DNA of 64,000 nt, from contig CABRLN010000002.1 of assembly GCA_902471875.1 (NCBI GenBank), positions 1-64,000 of the forward strand, in the 5' to 3' direction. Position 1 is the first letter of the stretch. Every line of letters begins with the position of its first letter. Below the pieces are notes generated by a model that worked only from the letters and a program-made list of their open reading frames with translations, searched no databases and was not told where the DNA came from. Of the stretch, positions 1 through 9,001 are shown piece after piece. Source of the DNA: an uncultured Clostridium sp. Its GTDB lineage: Bacteria > Bacillota > Clostridia > Oscillospirales > Acutalibacteraceae. A program made the position numbers and the translations under genes.

Positions 1-35
1 CCGTTCGTGATAGTAATGCGTTGTCAAACATTCGA

Positions 36-112
36 TACCCCCTGTCACAGGGGGTAAGCCAGTAATAACCCCTTATAGGGGTTGTGCAAACCACCCGTTC
101 AACGGGTGGTTT
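36..112. repeat. Cluster of three perfect GC-rich palindromes
   Basis: Three inverted repeats follow each other within 77 bases: 36-45/47-56 (10-bp arms, 1-nt centre), 67-73/77-83 (7-bp arms) and 88-99/101-112 (12-bp arms, 1-nt centre). They are far more GC-rich than the surroundings. They lie just past the glf stop codon and could end glf transcription on the minus strand. The grouping also resembles the subterminal hairpins of IS200/IS605-type elements, but no transposase is visible because the window starts here. The palindromes are seen directly; both roles are inference. Confidence 0.6.
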
Positions 113-123
113 TGATTTATATG

Positions 124-1230
124 TTAAATATTTTCATTAGCACACTTTAAGGATTCAGCAATAATGTTATGCATATCATAGTACTTATACATACCTAATC
201 TTCCGCCGAAAATCACGTTTTTCTCATTGTCTGCCAATGCTTTGTATTTGCTGTATAATTCATTATTTTTATTATCATTCATAGGGTAATATGGCTCATT
301 ACCGTCTTCCCAGTTTGCAGGGAATTCTTTGGTTATTACTGTATGCTCTGTTTCGCAACCGCCTTGACATCCATACTCAAAATGCTTATGCTCAATAATT
401 CGCGTATAAGGAATTTCATATTCTGTATAATTTACCACTGCATTACCCTGATAGTTAGAAATTGGTAAATCTTCTGTTTCAAAATAAAGGCTGCGGTATT
501 CAAGCTTACCGTAACAGTAGTTATAGTATTCATCAATCATTCCGGTAAATAATATTTTATCAGCTTTTTGGGTTAGCTCATCTCTATTTTCAAAAAAATC
601 TGTATTAAGCTGAACATCAATTCCGTCAAGCATTTTTTCTATCAATCTAGTATAACCGCCTATAGGAATTCCCTGATATTTGTCATTAAAATAGTTATTA
701 TCATATACCATTCTTACAGGAAGACGCTTTATAATAAAGGAAGGAAGCTCCGTAGCCTTGCGGCCCCATTGTTTTTCAGTGTACCCCTTTATAAGCTTTT
801 CGTAAATATCTCTTCCTACTAATGAAATTGCCTGTTCTTCAAGATTTTTGGGTTCGTCTTTTATTTCTGCTCTTTGCTCATCAATAATTTTTTGTGCTTC
901 GGCAGGTGTTGTAATACCCCACATTTTGCTGAATGTATTCATATTAAACGGTAAATTATAAAGCTCGTTTTTATATTTGGCAACAGGTGCGTTAGTATAT
1001 CTGTTGAATTCGGCAAACTGCTGAATGTAGTCCCAAATTTCTTTGCTGCTTGTGTGAAAAATATGTGCGCCATACTTATGTACTTGTATTCCATTAACAT
1101 TTTCAGTATAAATGTTACCTCCAATATGTGAGCGTTTATCAATTACAAGCACTTTCTTGCCTTTTTTCTTTGCTTCGTGTGCAAATACAGAGCCAAATAA
1201 CCCTGCACCTACAATTAAGTAATCGTACAT
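124..1230 (-). CDS. glf: UDP-galactopyranose mutase
   Basis: This 368-residue flavoprotein converts UDP-galactopyranose to UDP-galactofuranose, the donor for galactofuranose in cell-surface glycans. The N terminus carries the FAD Rossmann motif GAGLFG at residues 8-13, followed by the conserved HIGGN segment, and the middle has the GIPIGGY segment typical of the family. The length is normal. The ATG is preceded by a strong AGGAGG on the minus strand. It is a single gene facing away from ymxH, and the cell-surface cluster it may belong to would lie left of the window. The assignment is secure from family motifs. Confidence 0.95.
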   Translation of the reverse strand: MYDYLIVGAGLFGSVFAHEAKKKGKKVLVIDKRSHIGGNIYTENVNGIQVHKYGAHIFHTSSKEIWDYIQQFAEFNRYTNAPVAKYKNELYNLPFNMNTFSKMWGITTPAEAQKIIDEQRAEIKDEPKNLEEQAISLVGRDIYEKLIKGYTEKQWGRKATELPSFIIKRLPVRMVYDNNYFNDKYQGIPIGGYTRLIEKMLDGIDVQLNTDFFENRDELTQKADKILFTGMIDEYYNYCYGKLEYRSLYFETEDLPISNYQGNAVVNYTEYEIPYTRIIEHKHFEYGCQGGCETEHTVITKEFPANWEDGNEPYYPMNDNKNNELYSKYKALADNEKNVIFGGRLGMYKYYDMHNIIAESLKCANENI

Positions 1231-1548
1231 TTGGTCCTCCTTGTTATTACTAATATCAGATTATACATAAAAAGTTTATTTAAAAATAAAAAATAGTTTT
1301 TATGTCAGATAAAAACACAGCTTAATAAGGCCAATATTGTGTTATACAAAATCTGTCAAAAAGCCTTGATTTCTTAAATATGATATTAGTATTAAATTTT
1401 ATAGCATAAATTATTTGTTTATTGTATCATTTTTTTGTAAATATGTCTACAAAACTGAATTTACTTTAAAAATTTATTAAATAGAAGTTATTATATTTTA
1501 AGAACAGCATAAATATTTAATAAGACTTATATTTTGTGGGGTTATCTT
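1231..1548. other. Divergent intergenic region, glf/ymxH
   Basis: About 320 AT-rich bases between divergent genes. A TATAAT reads on the minus strand at 1265-1260 and could be the -10 of glf, but I see no good -35 at the right distance. I see no RNA gene, repeat or further ORF in it. Confidence 0.5.
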
Positions 1549-1830
1549 ATGGTATGCAGGGTATGTGATTTAAGACATAAAGAGGTAATTAATGCAAAAG
1601 ACGGTGCAAGACTTGGCTTTGTAGATGATGTTGAAATAAATATAAAAGAAGCTACAGTTGTTGCTATAGTAATTTATGGAAAGCTTCGCTGCTTTGGACT
1701 TTTAGGCAGAGAAGAGGACATAGTTATAAAATGGGATTGTATTGAGCTTATAGGTGAAGATACCATATTAGTAAACTTTAATTTTCAAAGTAATAGGCGC
1801 AAACCTTTTAGAGGTCTGTTTAAAAACTAG
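1549..1830 (+). CDS. ymxH: YlmC/YmxH family PRC-barrel protein
   Basis: A 93-residue single-domain PRC-barrel protein. The segment CDLRHKEVINAKDGARLG followed by an acidic VDDVEI stretch matches the YlmC/YmxH family of spore formers, which is often annotated as sporulation-associated although its molecular role is not settled. An in-frame TTG lies at 1534, but the ATG at 1549 is preferred because GGGG sits about 8 bases upstream and the protein then begins like its relatives. It stands alone before the spoVAF-like gene. The family call is firm and the function is not known. Confidence 0.85.
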   Translation: MVCRVCDLRHKEVINAKDGARLGFVDDVEINIKEATVVAIVIYGKLRCFGLLGREEDIVIKWDCIELIGEDTILVNFNFQSNRRKPFRGLFKN

Positions 1831-1875
1831 TTGTATATTAATTCGTGTTTAAAAAGTACAAAATCGATGTAATTG

Positions 1876-1912
1876 AAGCAAAAAGTTGATATGCTTATAA
1901 ATATTTTTGCTT
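1876..1912 (+). terminator. Possible terminator after ymxH
   Basis: Nine-bp arms 1876-1884 and 1904-1912 with a long 19-nt loop, ending in a short T run. The stem is mostly A-T, so this is a weak candidate. Confidence 0.3.
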
Positions 1913-2055
1913 TTAAATAGGTATAAATATTAACAGTTTTATTATGAAAAAATGTTATGCTCTGAAAATTTACTTTTTCTGAATAAAATTGAATTTTTAC
2001 CCTAAGATAATTAATGGATTAGTATTTTAAAAAATCTTAGCGGGAGCTGACGGCA

Positions 2056-3450
2056 TTGAATTTATATACAGACTATAAAAATAATTATCAAACTCTCAAC
2101 AGGGCGTTACGTGCAAGCCAAAGCTTTGACTTAGTATGCAGACAAATTACAATCATGGACAGAAAGTCTTGTTTGTACTTTATTGATGGTCTTGTTAAAG
2201 ACGAAATTATGGAAAAAATTATGGAATTCTTCTTTTCTGTCAATGATGAAAGGTTTATGGAGAATCCTTATGTGTTTTCAGAAAATTGTGTACCATATGT
2301 TGAAGTAGATGTTATTAATAATGTAGAAAAAATAGTGACAAATGTTTTAGCAGGAATGACAGCACTAATAGTTGACGGATTCGACAGTGCTATTCTTATT
2401 GATAGCAGAACATACCCACAACGACAAACATCAGAGCCTGAAAAAGATAAGGTTATGAGAGGTTCAAAAGACGGTTTTGTAGAAACTTTAATCAGCAACT
2501 TAGCTTTGATACGAAGAAGAATAAGAGATGCCAACCTGTCTGTGAAGCCATTTTTGGTTGGCGAAAAATCTCAAACCGATGTTGCTGTTGTGTATATGGA
2601 TAATCTTGTTGATAAAAAATTGCTAAAAAAAATTACGGACGGTATAAAAAATTTAAAGGTAGATTCTCTTACCATGAACCAACAAAGTCTTTTGGAGGCA
2701 CTATATAAGCATAAATGGTACAACCCTTTGCCAAAGATTAAATATACTGAAAGACCGGATACAACAGCGTCTGCTTTGTTAGACGGAAATATAGTTATTT
2801 TTGTTGATAATTCACCATCTGCTTTAATATTACCTACTTCAATTTTTGATGTAATCGAAGAAGCTGATGATTACTATTTTCCTCCAATAACAGGCACATA
2901 TATTAGATTTACAAGATATTTAGTAACGATAGCAACTCTATTTATAACCCCTGTTTGGCTTCTTGCACTGCAAAATCCGGATTATGTTCCGGAAGGATTT
3001 AAATTTATTTTACTAACCGAACCGGTAAATATACCGGTATTTTGGCAGCTTATACTGCTTGAAATTGCCATTGACGGGCTGCGGCTGGCATCTATAAAAA
3101 CACCTGATTCATTAAGTGCTTCATTAAGTATTATAGGAGCTATAGCTTTAAGTGAGTTTGCTGTAAATGTTGGTTGGTTTTCAAGAGAATCAATGTTATA
3201 TATGGCATTTGTTGCAATTGCAAATTATACTCAGCCTAGTTATGAACTTGGTTATGCATTAAAATTTTTTAGAATATTAATTTTAGTTGCAACAGCTCTG
3301 TTTAATGTAATAGGTTTTATAGCAGGCGTTATTATTGTTGGAATACTGCTGGTAACAAATAAAACAATATCAGGTAAAAGCTATTTATACCCTTTAATTC
3401 CATTTGACGGTAAGAAATTATTAAGAAAAATAATAAGAAAAAGAATATAA
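2056..3450 (+). CDS. GerA-family spore membrane protein, SpoVAF-like
   Basis: A 464-residue protein of the GerABKA/SpoVAF family. The soluble N-terminal half (to about residue 280) contains SFDLVCRQ and YFIDGLVKDE, which resemble SpoVAF more than GerAA. Hydrophobic segments lie at roughly 290-320, 330-350, 370-390 and 405-440, and the C terminus is basic. SpoVAF-type proteins sit in the inner spore membrane and contribute to ion movement during germination. The start is TTG, with GGGAG about 9 bases upstream. No gerB/gerC or other spoVA genes adjoin, so it is an orphan here. The family is clear; the SpoVAF subgroup is an inference from the N-terminal motifs. Confidence 0.85.
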   Translation: MNLYTDYKNNYQTLNRALRASQSFDLVCRQITIMDRKSCLYFIDGLVKDEIMEKIMEFFFSVNDERFMENPYVFSENCVPYVEVDVINNVEKIVTNVLAGMTALIVDGFDSAILIDSRTYPQRQTSEPEKDKVMRGSKDGFVETLISNLALIRRRIRDANLSVKPFLVGEKSQTDVAVVYMDNLVDKKLLKKITDGIKNLKVDSLTMNQQSLLEALYKHKWYNPLPKIKYTERPDTTASALLDGNIVIFVDNSPSALILPTSIFDVIEEADDYYFPPITGTYIRFTRYLVTIATLFITPVWLLALQNPDYVPEGFKFILLTEPVNIPVFWQLILLEIAIDGLRLASIKTPDSLSASLSIIGAIALSEFAVNVGWFSRESMLYMAFVAIANYTQPSYELGYALKFFRILILVATALFNVIGFIAGVIIVGILLVTNKTISGKSYLYPLIPFDGKKLLRKIIRKRI

Positions 3451-3455
3451 TTGAT

Positions 3456-3504
3456 TAAAGCAGCAGTATAAAGCAGCGGTATATGCATCTATACTACTGC
3501 TTTA
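3456..3504 (+). terminator. Terminator after the spoVAF-like gene
   Basis: Fifteen-bp arms 3456-3470 and 3490-3504 with one G-T pair and a 19-nt loop, starting 5 bases after the stop codon. The T run is short. Confidence 0.6.
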
Positions 3505-3557
3505 TTATGCAAGTAAACTAAACTTTTAAAGCTTCGGATATAATATATTTTAAACGC

Positions 3558-3586
3558 TTGTATTAATTGGCAATGTGCAGTATAAT
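3558..3586 (+). promoter_or_regulatory. SigA-type promoter for the 3622-7255 transcript
   Basis: TTGTAT at 3558-3563, 17 bases, TATAAT at 3581-3586. It lies 35 bases before the start of the membrane-anchored protein gene and probably drives that gene, pyrC and pyrF together. Confidence 0.65.
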
Positions 3587-3621
3587 ATAAAAGACAATAT
3601 TCCAATAAAGGATGAAGTTAA

Positions 3622-5025
3622 ATGAAGAATATAATAAAATCTATTTCGGTATTTGTTACAGTTATAGCTGTTGTTTTCTGCTTTTTGGTAACTGCGTCGG
3701 CTGAAAATATTTATGCAAATATTGAAAGTTCTTTTACGAAAATTGATATCCCTGACGGCTTTACAGTAACATCTGCAAATGTCTATACAGAATCTGAACT
3801 TGTATATGAAGCAAACGCAAAAAATAAAGACGCAAATAAAACTTTGTGCATTACTTCTGAGAAAAATGAGAAATCTCAAGATGTTTTTAATTTTAAATAT
3901 TTATCAAAAAGTGAAATTGATAAAGAACTTACAGACCTTAAAAGTGGTACAAGTGATTTAACCGGCAAAAACTATAACAATGTTACAAATGCATCTTTTA
4001 AAGAAAAAGAAGATTATATAGAATTTTATCTTTATAACTCAGAGATAATAGACAATTCAACAATAAATAATGCTGTTACATATACTGTAATCAACGGTGA
4101 ATTAATTACTATAACTTATTCTTCAAAATCAGGTGCTTTTACAGCAGAAGAAAAAGAAATATTTAATAATATTTCTGAAAGTATTACAGTAGATAAGCTA
4201 CGCTCAAAACCACAGAGTATTGACATAGGCAAAATATTAAGTACAGTTTTTACAATAATAATATTTGTATTTTTGGTTATTACAGCAATTTTAGTTGTGT
4301 ATTATTTAAAAAATAAAAACACAAGAAATAAAAGCAGCAGTAAGTTGGCTGACAAATATTATGACGAACTTAAAAGTGAAGGTCTTATGGATGAAAATCT
4401 ACAAACGTCTGTTAAAAATAAAAAAGCTAAAAAATCTCCGTCTAATCTTCCCAAAAATGGCATTTCGTCAGCAATGAATAATTGGCGTCAACCTAGTTTA
4501 ATTGAAGATGAATGGGAAGATATGGATATTGAAAAAATGTTTGTTGTTCCAAATAAGCTCGAAAGTGATAAATTAAGACCGTTAGATGACGGTTGTGGTC
4601 CGCTGACAAATGGTCCTACCGAATTCATTCATGGTGATAGTGCTCCACAGACATATATATATGAAACCATGATAGAAGATTATAATAAAACTGGTGCAGA
4701 AAGCACAGAAGAGGATATAGAAAAAGCACCAAAAATGAGCCGCTCTGATTCTGCAAAAAGGTTTGCTAAGATGTTTATCGGTTCAAATGTTGAGCATAAA
4801 GAATTTGACGATATGCTTTCTGACGAATACAAAGAAACACAAAGTACGCTCAGCAATACATCTTCAGACAAGATAAAAAATTCAAGAAGCAGCCGCAGAT
4901 CGTCTGACAAACGTAAAAAAACAGGTACAGCTAAAACTAAAAGCGGTAATACTCGTTCAAGACGTCGTCAAAGCCAAATTATTAATGATTTTGAATTAGA
5001 CAGCTACTGGGACAAGTACAGATAG
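3622..5025 (+). CDS. Membrane-anchored protein of unknown function
   Basis: I do not recognise this 467-residue protein. It starts with a signal peptide (hydrophobic residues 8-25, ending near TASA), continues with an extracytoplasmic region of about 180 residues, has one transmembrane segment at about 207-231, and ends in a cytoplasmic tail of about 235 residues. The tail is charged; its last 60 residues are rich in Arg, Lys and Ser before a short acidic-aromatic end. The ATG at 3622 has AAGGA about 11 bases upstream. The stop codon is 9 bases before pyrC, so the two are probably co-transcribed. The two-sided layout would suit a sensor or envelope-interaction protein, but that is speculation. 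Confidence 0.75.
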   Translation: MKNIIKSISVFVTVIAVVFCFLVTASAENIYANIESSFTKIDIPDGFTVTSANVYTESELVYEANAKNKDANKTLCITSEKNEKSQDVFNFKYLSKSEIDKELTDLKSGTSDLTGKNYNNVTNASFKEKEDYIEFYLYNSEIIDNSTINNAVTYTVINGELITITYSSKSGAFTAEEKEIFNNISESITVDKLRSKPQSIDIGKILSTVFTIIIFVFLVITAILVVYYLKNKNTRNKSSSKLADKYYDELKSEGLMDENLQTSVKNKKAKKSPSNLPKNGISSAMNNWRQPSLIEDEWEDMDIEKMFVVPNKLESDKLRPLDDGCGPLTNGPTEFIHGDSAPQTYIYETMIEDYNKTGAESTEEDIEKAPKMSRSDSAKRFAKMFIGSNVEHKEFDDMLSDEYKETQSTLSNTSSDKIKNSRSSRRSSDKRKKTGTAKTKSGNTRSRRRQSQIINDFELDSYWDKYR

Positions 5026-5034
5026 GAGGAAATT

Positions 5035-6303
5035 TTGAATTCTTTATTTATAAAAAATGCAAGGGTTATAGATCCTGTAAATAACATCGACAGTAAACTT
5101 AATATTTTTATTGATAATGGAAAAATTATTGATGTCAGTACAAAAATATATAATGCAGACAACGTTATTGACGCAAAAGGAATGGTAGCATCACCGGGGT
5201 TGGTAGATATGCATGTTCACTTGCGTGACCCGGGCTTTACCGAAAAAGAAGATATTATAACAGGTTGTAACGCAGCGGCAGCAGGCGGTGTAACCAGTTT
5301 ACTTGCTATGCCAAACACTAACCCTGTTACAGACAATGTAGAGGTTGTTAAATACATTAAAGAAAAAGCCCAAAACGCTAAAGCAAGAGTTTATATATCA
5401 GCGGCCGTTACAAAGGGCTTAAAAAGCGAAGAGCCTACAAATATTGAAGAACTTGGCAAGGTTGGAGTAATTGCTCTTTCTGATGACGGCAGACCGGTTG
5501 AAAACACAAGATTTATGGCAGAAGCAATGGTAAAAGCCTCTCAAAATAATATGCATGTTGTAGCACATTGTGAAGATTTGTACCTTGCAAACGGTGGTAA
5601 AATTAATGAGGGACAGGTGAGTTGTAAGCTTGGAGTTAAGGGGATTCCGCCTGCTGCAGAAGATACAGGTACGGCACGGGAAATTGCACTTGCTGCTGCT
5701 TATAATGTTCCTATACACATTTGCCATGTCAGCACAAAAACGTCTGTTGCACTAATAAGAGACGCTAAAGCAAGAGGTGTTAAGGTCACAGCCGAAACAG
5801 CGCCTCATTATTTTTCACTTACTGAAAAATCGCTGCTTTCAAAGGATGCAGATTTTAGAATGAATCCGCCGCTAAGGTGTGATGATGATGTTAAAGAAAT
5901 AATAAAAGGACTTTGTGACGGTACTCTTGACGCAATAGCTACAGACCATGCACCTCATACGCCAAATGATAAATCAGACTTTGAAAATGCTCCTAACGGT
6001 TCTATAGGAATGGAAACCTCTCTTTCGGTTGCTATAACATATCTGGTTAGAACAGGTATATTGACATTGCCACAAATTATTGAAAAAATGTCTGTAAATC
6101 CGTCTAAAATTCTTAATATTCCTGCAGGTACTCTATCAATTGGTGCAAATGCAGATATTGCAATTTTTAATCCTGACGAAAAATACATTGTTGATGTTGA
6201 CAAGCTTCACGGAAAATCCAAGAACACACCGTTTAAAGGTATGGAATTGCAAGGGAAAGTTAAATACACCATTTTAAATGGTGAAATTGTATATAAAGAT
6301 TAA
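5035..6303 (+). CDS. pyrC: Dihydroorotase
   Basis: A 422-residue class I dihydroorotase, which cyclises carbamoyl-aspartate to dihydroorotate in UMP synthesis. The metal-binding HVHLRDPG motif is at about residues 60-67, a conserved HICHVS segment near 227, and the DHAPHT motif near 304. The start is a TTG with AGGAGGA 4-5 bases upstream; no ATG lies near it. It follows the membrane-anchored protein gene and precedes pyrF by 13 bases, so pyrC-pyrF form a small pyrimidine operon. The remaining pyr genes except pyrH are outside the window. Confidence 0.95.
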   Translation: MNSLFIKNARVIDPVNNIDSKLNIFIDNGKIIDVSTKIYNADNVIDAKGMVASPGLVDMHVHLRDPGFTEKEDIITGCNAAAAGGVTSLLAMPNTNPVTDNVEVVKYIKEKAQNAKARVYISAAVTKGLKSEEPTNIEELGKVGVIALSDDGRPVENTRFMAEAMVKASQNNMHVVAHCEDLYLANGGKINEGQVSCKLGVKGIPPAAEDTGTAREIALAAAYNVPIHICHVSTKTSVALIRDAKARGVKVTAETAPHYFSLTEKSLLSKDADFRMNPPLRCDDDVKEIIKGLCDGTLDAIATDHAPHTPNDKSDFENAPNGSIGMETSLSVAITYLVRTGILTLPQIIEKMSVNPSKILNIPAGTLSIGANADIAIFNPDEKYIVDVDKLHGKSKNTPFKGMELQGKVKYTILNGEIVYKD

Positions 6304-6316
6304 TGGAGGATGAACA

Positions 6317-7255
6317 ATGGCACTTGACAGACTAATAGAAAAAATTGTAGAAAAGCAAAACCCTACAGTTGCAGGACTCGATCCTAAACTGGCTTATATT
6401 CCTGATTTTATTAAAGAAGAAGCGTACAGTAAATATGGCAGAACTTTAGAGGGGGCGGCAGAAGCTCTGTTAGTATATAACAAGGCTTTAATTGACGCTT
6501 TGTACGACGTTGTGCCTGCTGTTAAGCCGCAAGCGGCATACTATGAAATGTATGGCTGGCAGGGTGTAAAAACTCTAGCAGAAACTATTGCTTATGCAAA
6601 ATCTAAGGGGCTATTTGTTATAACAGACGGCAAGCGTAACGACATTGGTACAACTATGGAAGCTTACGCAAATGCACACCTTGGTACAACAGATATTGAC
6701 GGTAATAACGCAGCTGCATTTGGTGCAGATGCGTTAACCGTTAACGGCTATTTGGGTTCTGATGGAATTAACCCTGTAATTAATGTTTCCAAAAGCTTTG
6801 ACACAGGTATGTTTGTTTTGGTTAAAACATCTAACCCTAGTTCAGGTGAACTGCAAAATCTGGAACTTGAGGGTTTGGAAACAATTTATCTTCATATGGG
6901 AAATTTGTGTGAAGAATGGGGTAAAGACCTTATGGGAAAATACGGTTATTCCGGTGTAGGTGCAGTTGTTGGTGCAACTTACCCTGAGCAATTAACAGAA
7001 CTTAGAAAAGAACTTCCTCATACATTCTTCTTAGTACCCGGTTATGGTGCACAGGGTGGTACAGCAAAGGATATTGCAGGTGCCTTTGACAGTAACGGCT
7101 TAGGTGCTATTGTAAATTCTTCAAGAGGTATTATGTGTGCTTGGCAAAAGGAAGAAGGTTGTGACCCTAAGGATTTTGCACAGGCAGCAAGAAGAGAAGC
7201 AGAAAAAATGAAAAAACTTCTTACTGATGTAACCAATGAAATTAAATTACCATAA
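6317..7255 (+). CDS. pyrF: Orotidine 5'-phosphate decarboxylase (type 2)
   Basis: A 312-residue decarboxylase that makes UMP from OMP, the last step of de novo pyrimidine synthesis. The length and the catalytic DGKRNDIG motif near residue 104 place it in the longer type 2 group rather than the roughly 240-residue Bacillus type. GGAGGA precedes the ATG by 6 bases. It is followed directly by a strong terminator, so pyrF closes the transcript. Confidence 0.95.
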   Translation: MALDRLIEKIVEKQNPTVAGLDPKLAYIPDFIKEEAYSKYGRTLEGAAEALLVYNKALIDALYDVVPAVKPQAAYYEMYGWQGVKTLAETIAYAKSKGLFVITDGKRNDIGTTMEAYANAHLGTTDIDGNNAAAFGADALTVNGYLGSDGINPVINVSKSFDTGMFVLVKTSNPSSGELQNLELEGLETIYLHMGNLCEEWGKDLMGKYGYSGVGAVVGATYPEQLTELRKELPHTFFLVPGYGAQGGTAKDIAGAFDSNGLGAIVNSSRGIMCAWQKEEGCDPKDFAQAARREAEKMKKLLTDVTNEIKLP

Positions 7256-7265
7256 AAAATAAACC

Positions 7266-7294
7266 AATGGCACAGCAAAAGCTGTGCCATTTTT
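7266..7294 (+). terminator. Rho-independent terminator after pyrF
   Basis: Eleven-bp arms 7266-7276 and 7281-7291, loop AAAA, T run to 7294. It begins 10 bases after the pyrF stop and ends about 18 bases before cca, for which I see no separate promoter, so cca may depend on read-through. Confidence 0.9.
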
Positions 7295-7312
7295 AAACGG
7301 GGATGTATGACA

Positions 7313-8656
7313 ATGAATTTAACTTTGCCAAAGGAAGTCCAATATATTATAGAAATGTTGCAAAACAGTAAATATGACGCTTACATAGTAGGCGGCTGTG
7401 TTCGTGATATACTTTTAAATACAACTCCTCACGATTGGGATATTTGTACAAGTGCATTGCCAAATGAGGTTATGCATGTTTTTAAGAATGAAAAAATTAT
7501 TGAAACGGGGCTAAAGCATGGTACTGTAACGGTAATAAAGAATGATATACCCTTTGAAATAACTACCTTTCGTACAGAATCAGGTTATACAGATAACAGA
7601 CGTCCTGATACTGTTAATTTTGTTTCAAATATTAGTCAAGATTTGTTAAGGCGAGATTTTACTATAAATGCAATGGCATATAATTCCGACAAAGGATTGG
7701 TTGATTTATTTGATGGTCAAAGCGACATAAAAAATAAAATAATAAAAACAGTCGGCAACAGTGATACTCGTTTTAATGAAGACGCACTGCGCATTTTAAG
7801 GGCATTGCGTTTTGCTTCTCAACTAAAATTTAACATCGACTCCGATACATCACGCAGTATTCATAATAATAAACAACTTCTTAATAATATTGCTGCTGAA
7901 AGAATATGGGCTGAATTTAAAAAAATATTAACAGGAAAACAATTTGTAAAAATATTGCGTGAATATGTTGATGTAATTTCAGTTTTTATTCCTCAAATAG
8001 GTAAGATGAAAGGTTTTAATCAGCAAAATCCATACCATTGCTATGATGTATGGGAACATACTCTGCATGCCCTGGAATATTCTCCTGATGATATTATTAT
8101 TAAACTAGCAGTACTTTTTCATGACATAGGCAAACCTGAAACCTTTTCAGTTGGCGATAATGGTGTGGGGCATTTTTACGGTCATCCAAAGGTTAGCCGA
8201 CAAATTACTGAAAATATTTTTATAAAATTAAAGGTTGATAATAATACAAAAAATCAAGTGTTAACTCTTGTAGAAAACCATGATAATATAATTAATGCGT
8301 CTGAAAAATCAGTTAAAAAAAATATTCAACGACTTGGCTCAAGAAAAATGTTCAGAAATTTAATTTATGTAAAAATGTGTGATGTTAGAGGTCAAAGTAA
8401 ACTAATATCAGAAAAACGCATAAAATATCTTGAACAGCTTCTCAAAATTGAAGAAAGACTTGCTTCTGAAAATCAACTGATTTTATCTGTAAAAGAACTT
8501 GACATTAACGGCAATGATATTATAGCATTAGGAATATCACAAGGTGAACAGGTGGGACATGTGCTAAAGAAACTGTTAAAGCTTGTAATGGACAACAAAA
8601 TTAAAAATACACATAGTCATCTTGTTAATGCGGCAAAAGAAATAATATTAAAATAG
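7313..8656 (+). CDS. cca: CCA tRNA nucleotidyltransferase with HD domain
   Basis: A class II CCA-adding enzyme of about 447 residues that builds or repairs the CCA end of tRNAs. The nucleotidyltransferase head shows GGCVRD near residues 26-32 and the catalytic HDWDICTSA just after. The RNA-binding region follows, and an HD phosphohydrolase domain with VLFHDIGKP lies near residue 266. An in-frame ATG lies 6 bases earlier at 7307, but the GGGGA at 7299-7303 is only 3 bases from it and 9 bases from 7313, so 7313 is preferred. It sits just past the pyrF terminator. Confidence 0.92.
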   Translation: MNLTLPKEVQYIIEMLQNSKYDAYIVGGCVRDILLNTTPHDWDICTSALPNEVMHVFKNEKIIETGLKHGTVTVIKNDIPFEITTFRTESGYTDNRRPDTVNFVSNISQDLLRRDFTINAMAYNSDKGLVDLFDGQSDIKNKIIKTVGNSDTRFNEDALRILRALRFASQLKFNIDSDTSRSIHNNKQLLNNIAAERIWAEFKKILTGKQFVKILREYVDVISVFIPQIGKMKGFNQQNPYHCYDVWEHTLHALEYSPDDIIIKLAVLFHDIGKPETFSVGDNGVGHFYGHPKVSRQITENIFIKLKVDNNTKNQVLTLVENHDNIINASEKSVKKNIQRLGSRKMFRNLIYVKMCDVRGQSKLISEKRIKYLEQLLKIEERLASENQLILSVKELDINGNDIIALGISQGEQVGHVLKKLLKLVMDNKIKNTHSHLVNAAKEIILK

Positions 8657-8885
8657 TGATACAGTGACAAATTATGTAATAAATTAAATATACTGTCTTT
8701 TATGTGTTGAACTTTATTAACAAAAATAGAAGTTACAGTATCATAATTTTGTTTATTTTGTTACAAAAAACTAGCATAAAAATTTGTGCAATCTTCCACA
8801 AAAAGATTACTAACTTGTTACCAATTGTTGTTTATATTCCTAACAAAAACATTGAAATAGCATTAAAAATGCTTAATTTCAGCCG

Positions 8886-8922
8886 GTTACAATTTGTAAC
8901 TTGAAACTTTACAAATTTGTAA
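8886..8922 (+). promoter_or_regulatory. Tandem palindromic operator candidates
   Basis: Two related palindromes: 8886-8900 (7-bp arms GTTACAA/TTGTAAC around one base) and 8909-8922 (a perfect 14-bp palindrome TTACAAATTTGTAA). Their centres are about 22 bases apart, two helical turns. The second overlaps the -35 box of the promoter, which is the usual place for repressor binding. The repeats are seen directly; the regulatory role is inferred. Confidence 0.55.
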
Positions 8923-8936
8923 CTTTCCTGTAAAAT
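8908..8936 (+). promoter_or_regulatory. SigA-type promoter for the Ig/SleB gene
   Basis: TTTACA at 8908-8913, 17 bases, TAAAAT at 8931-8936. The -35 box lies inside the palindrome 8909-8922. The vegetative-type promoter argues against spore-specific expression of the SleB-domain protein. Confidence 0.6.
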
Positions 8937-8977
8937 AACCGTATTCTAAATTAAGACAGGTTATTTAAAGGAGTGAA

Positions 8978-8994
8978 AAGACCACAAGGTTCTT
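8978..8994 (+). promoter_or_regulatory. Hairpin between Shine-Dalgarno and start of Ig/SleB gene
   Basis: AAGA-CC (8978-8983) can pair with GG-T-TCTT (8988-8994) around a 4-nt loop with one bulge. It separates AAAGGAG (8967-8973) from the ATG at 9002; looping it out would shorten the 28-base gap to a normal distance. Suggestive only. Confidence 0.3.
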
Positions 8995-9001
8995 ATTAAT
9001 T

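Larger units (their letters stand above)
8657..9001. other. AT-rich intergenic region before the Ig/SleB gene
   Basis: About 345 bases. The last 120 hold two palindromes and a promoter, described separately. Several scattered TTGTTAC/GTTACAA words occur upstream (for example near 8757 and 8813). A 66-codon ORF at 8704-8904 has no ribosome binding site and is not considered a gene. Confidence 0.5.

Noticed and set aside
8704..8904. 66-codon ORF before the Ig/SleB gene
   Set aside because: No ribosome binding site, AT-driven composition, and it runs into the palindromic operator region.
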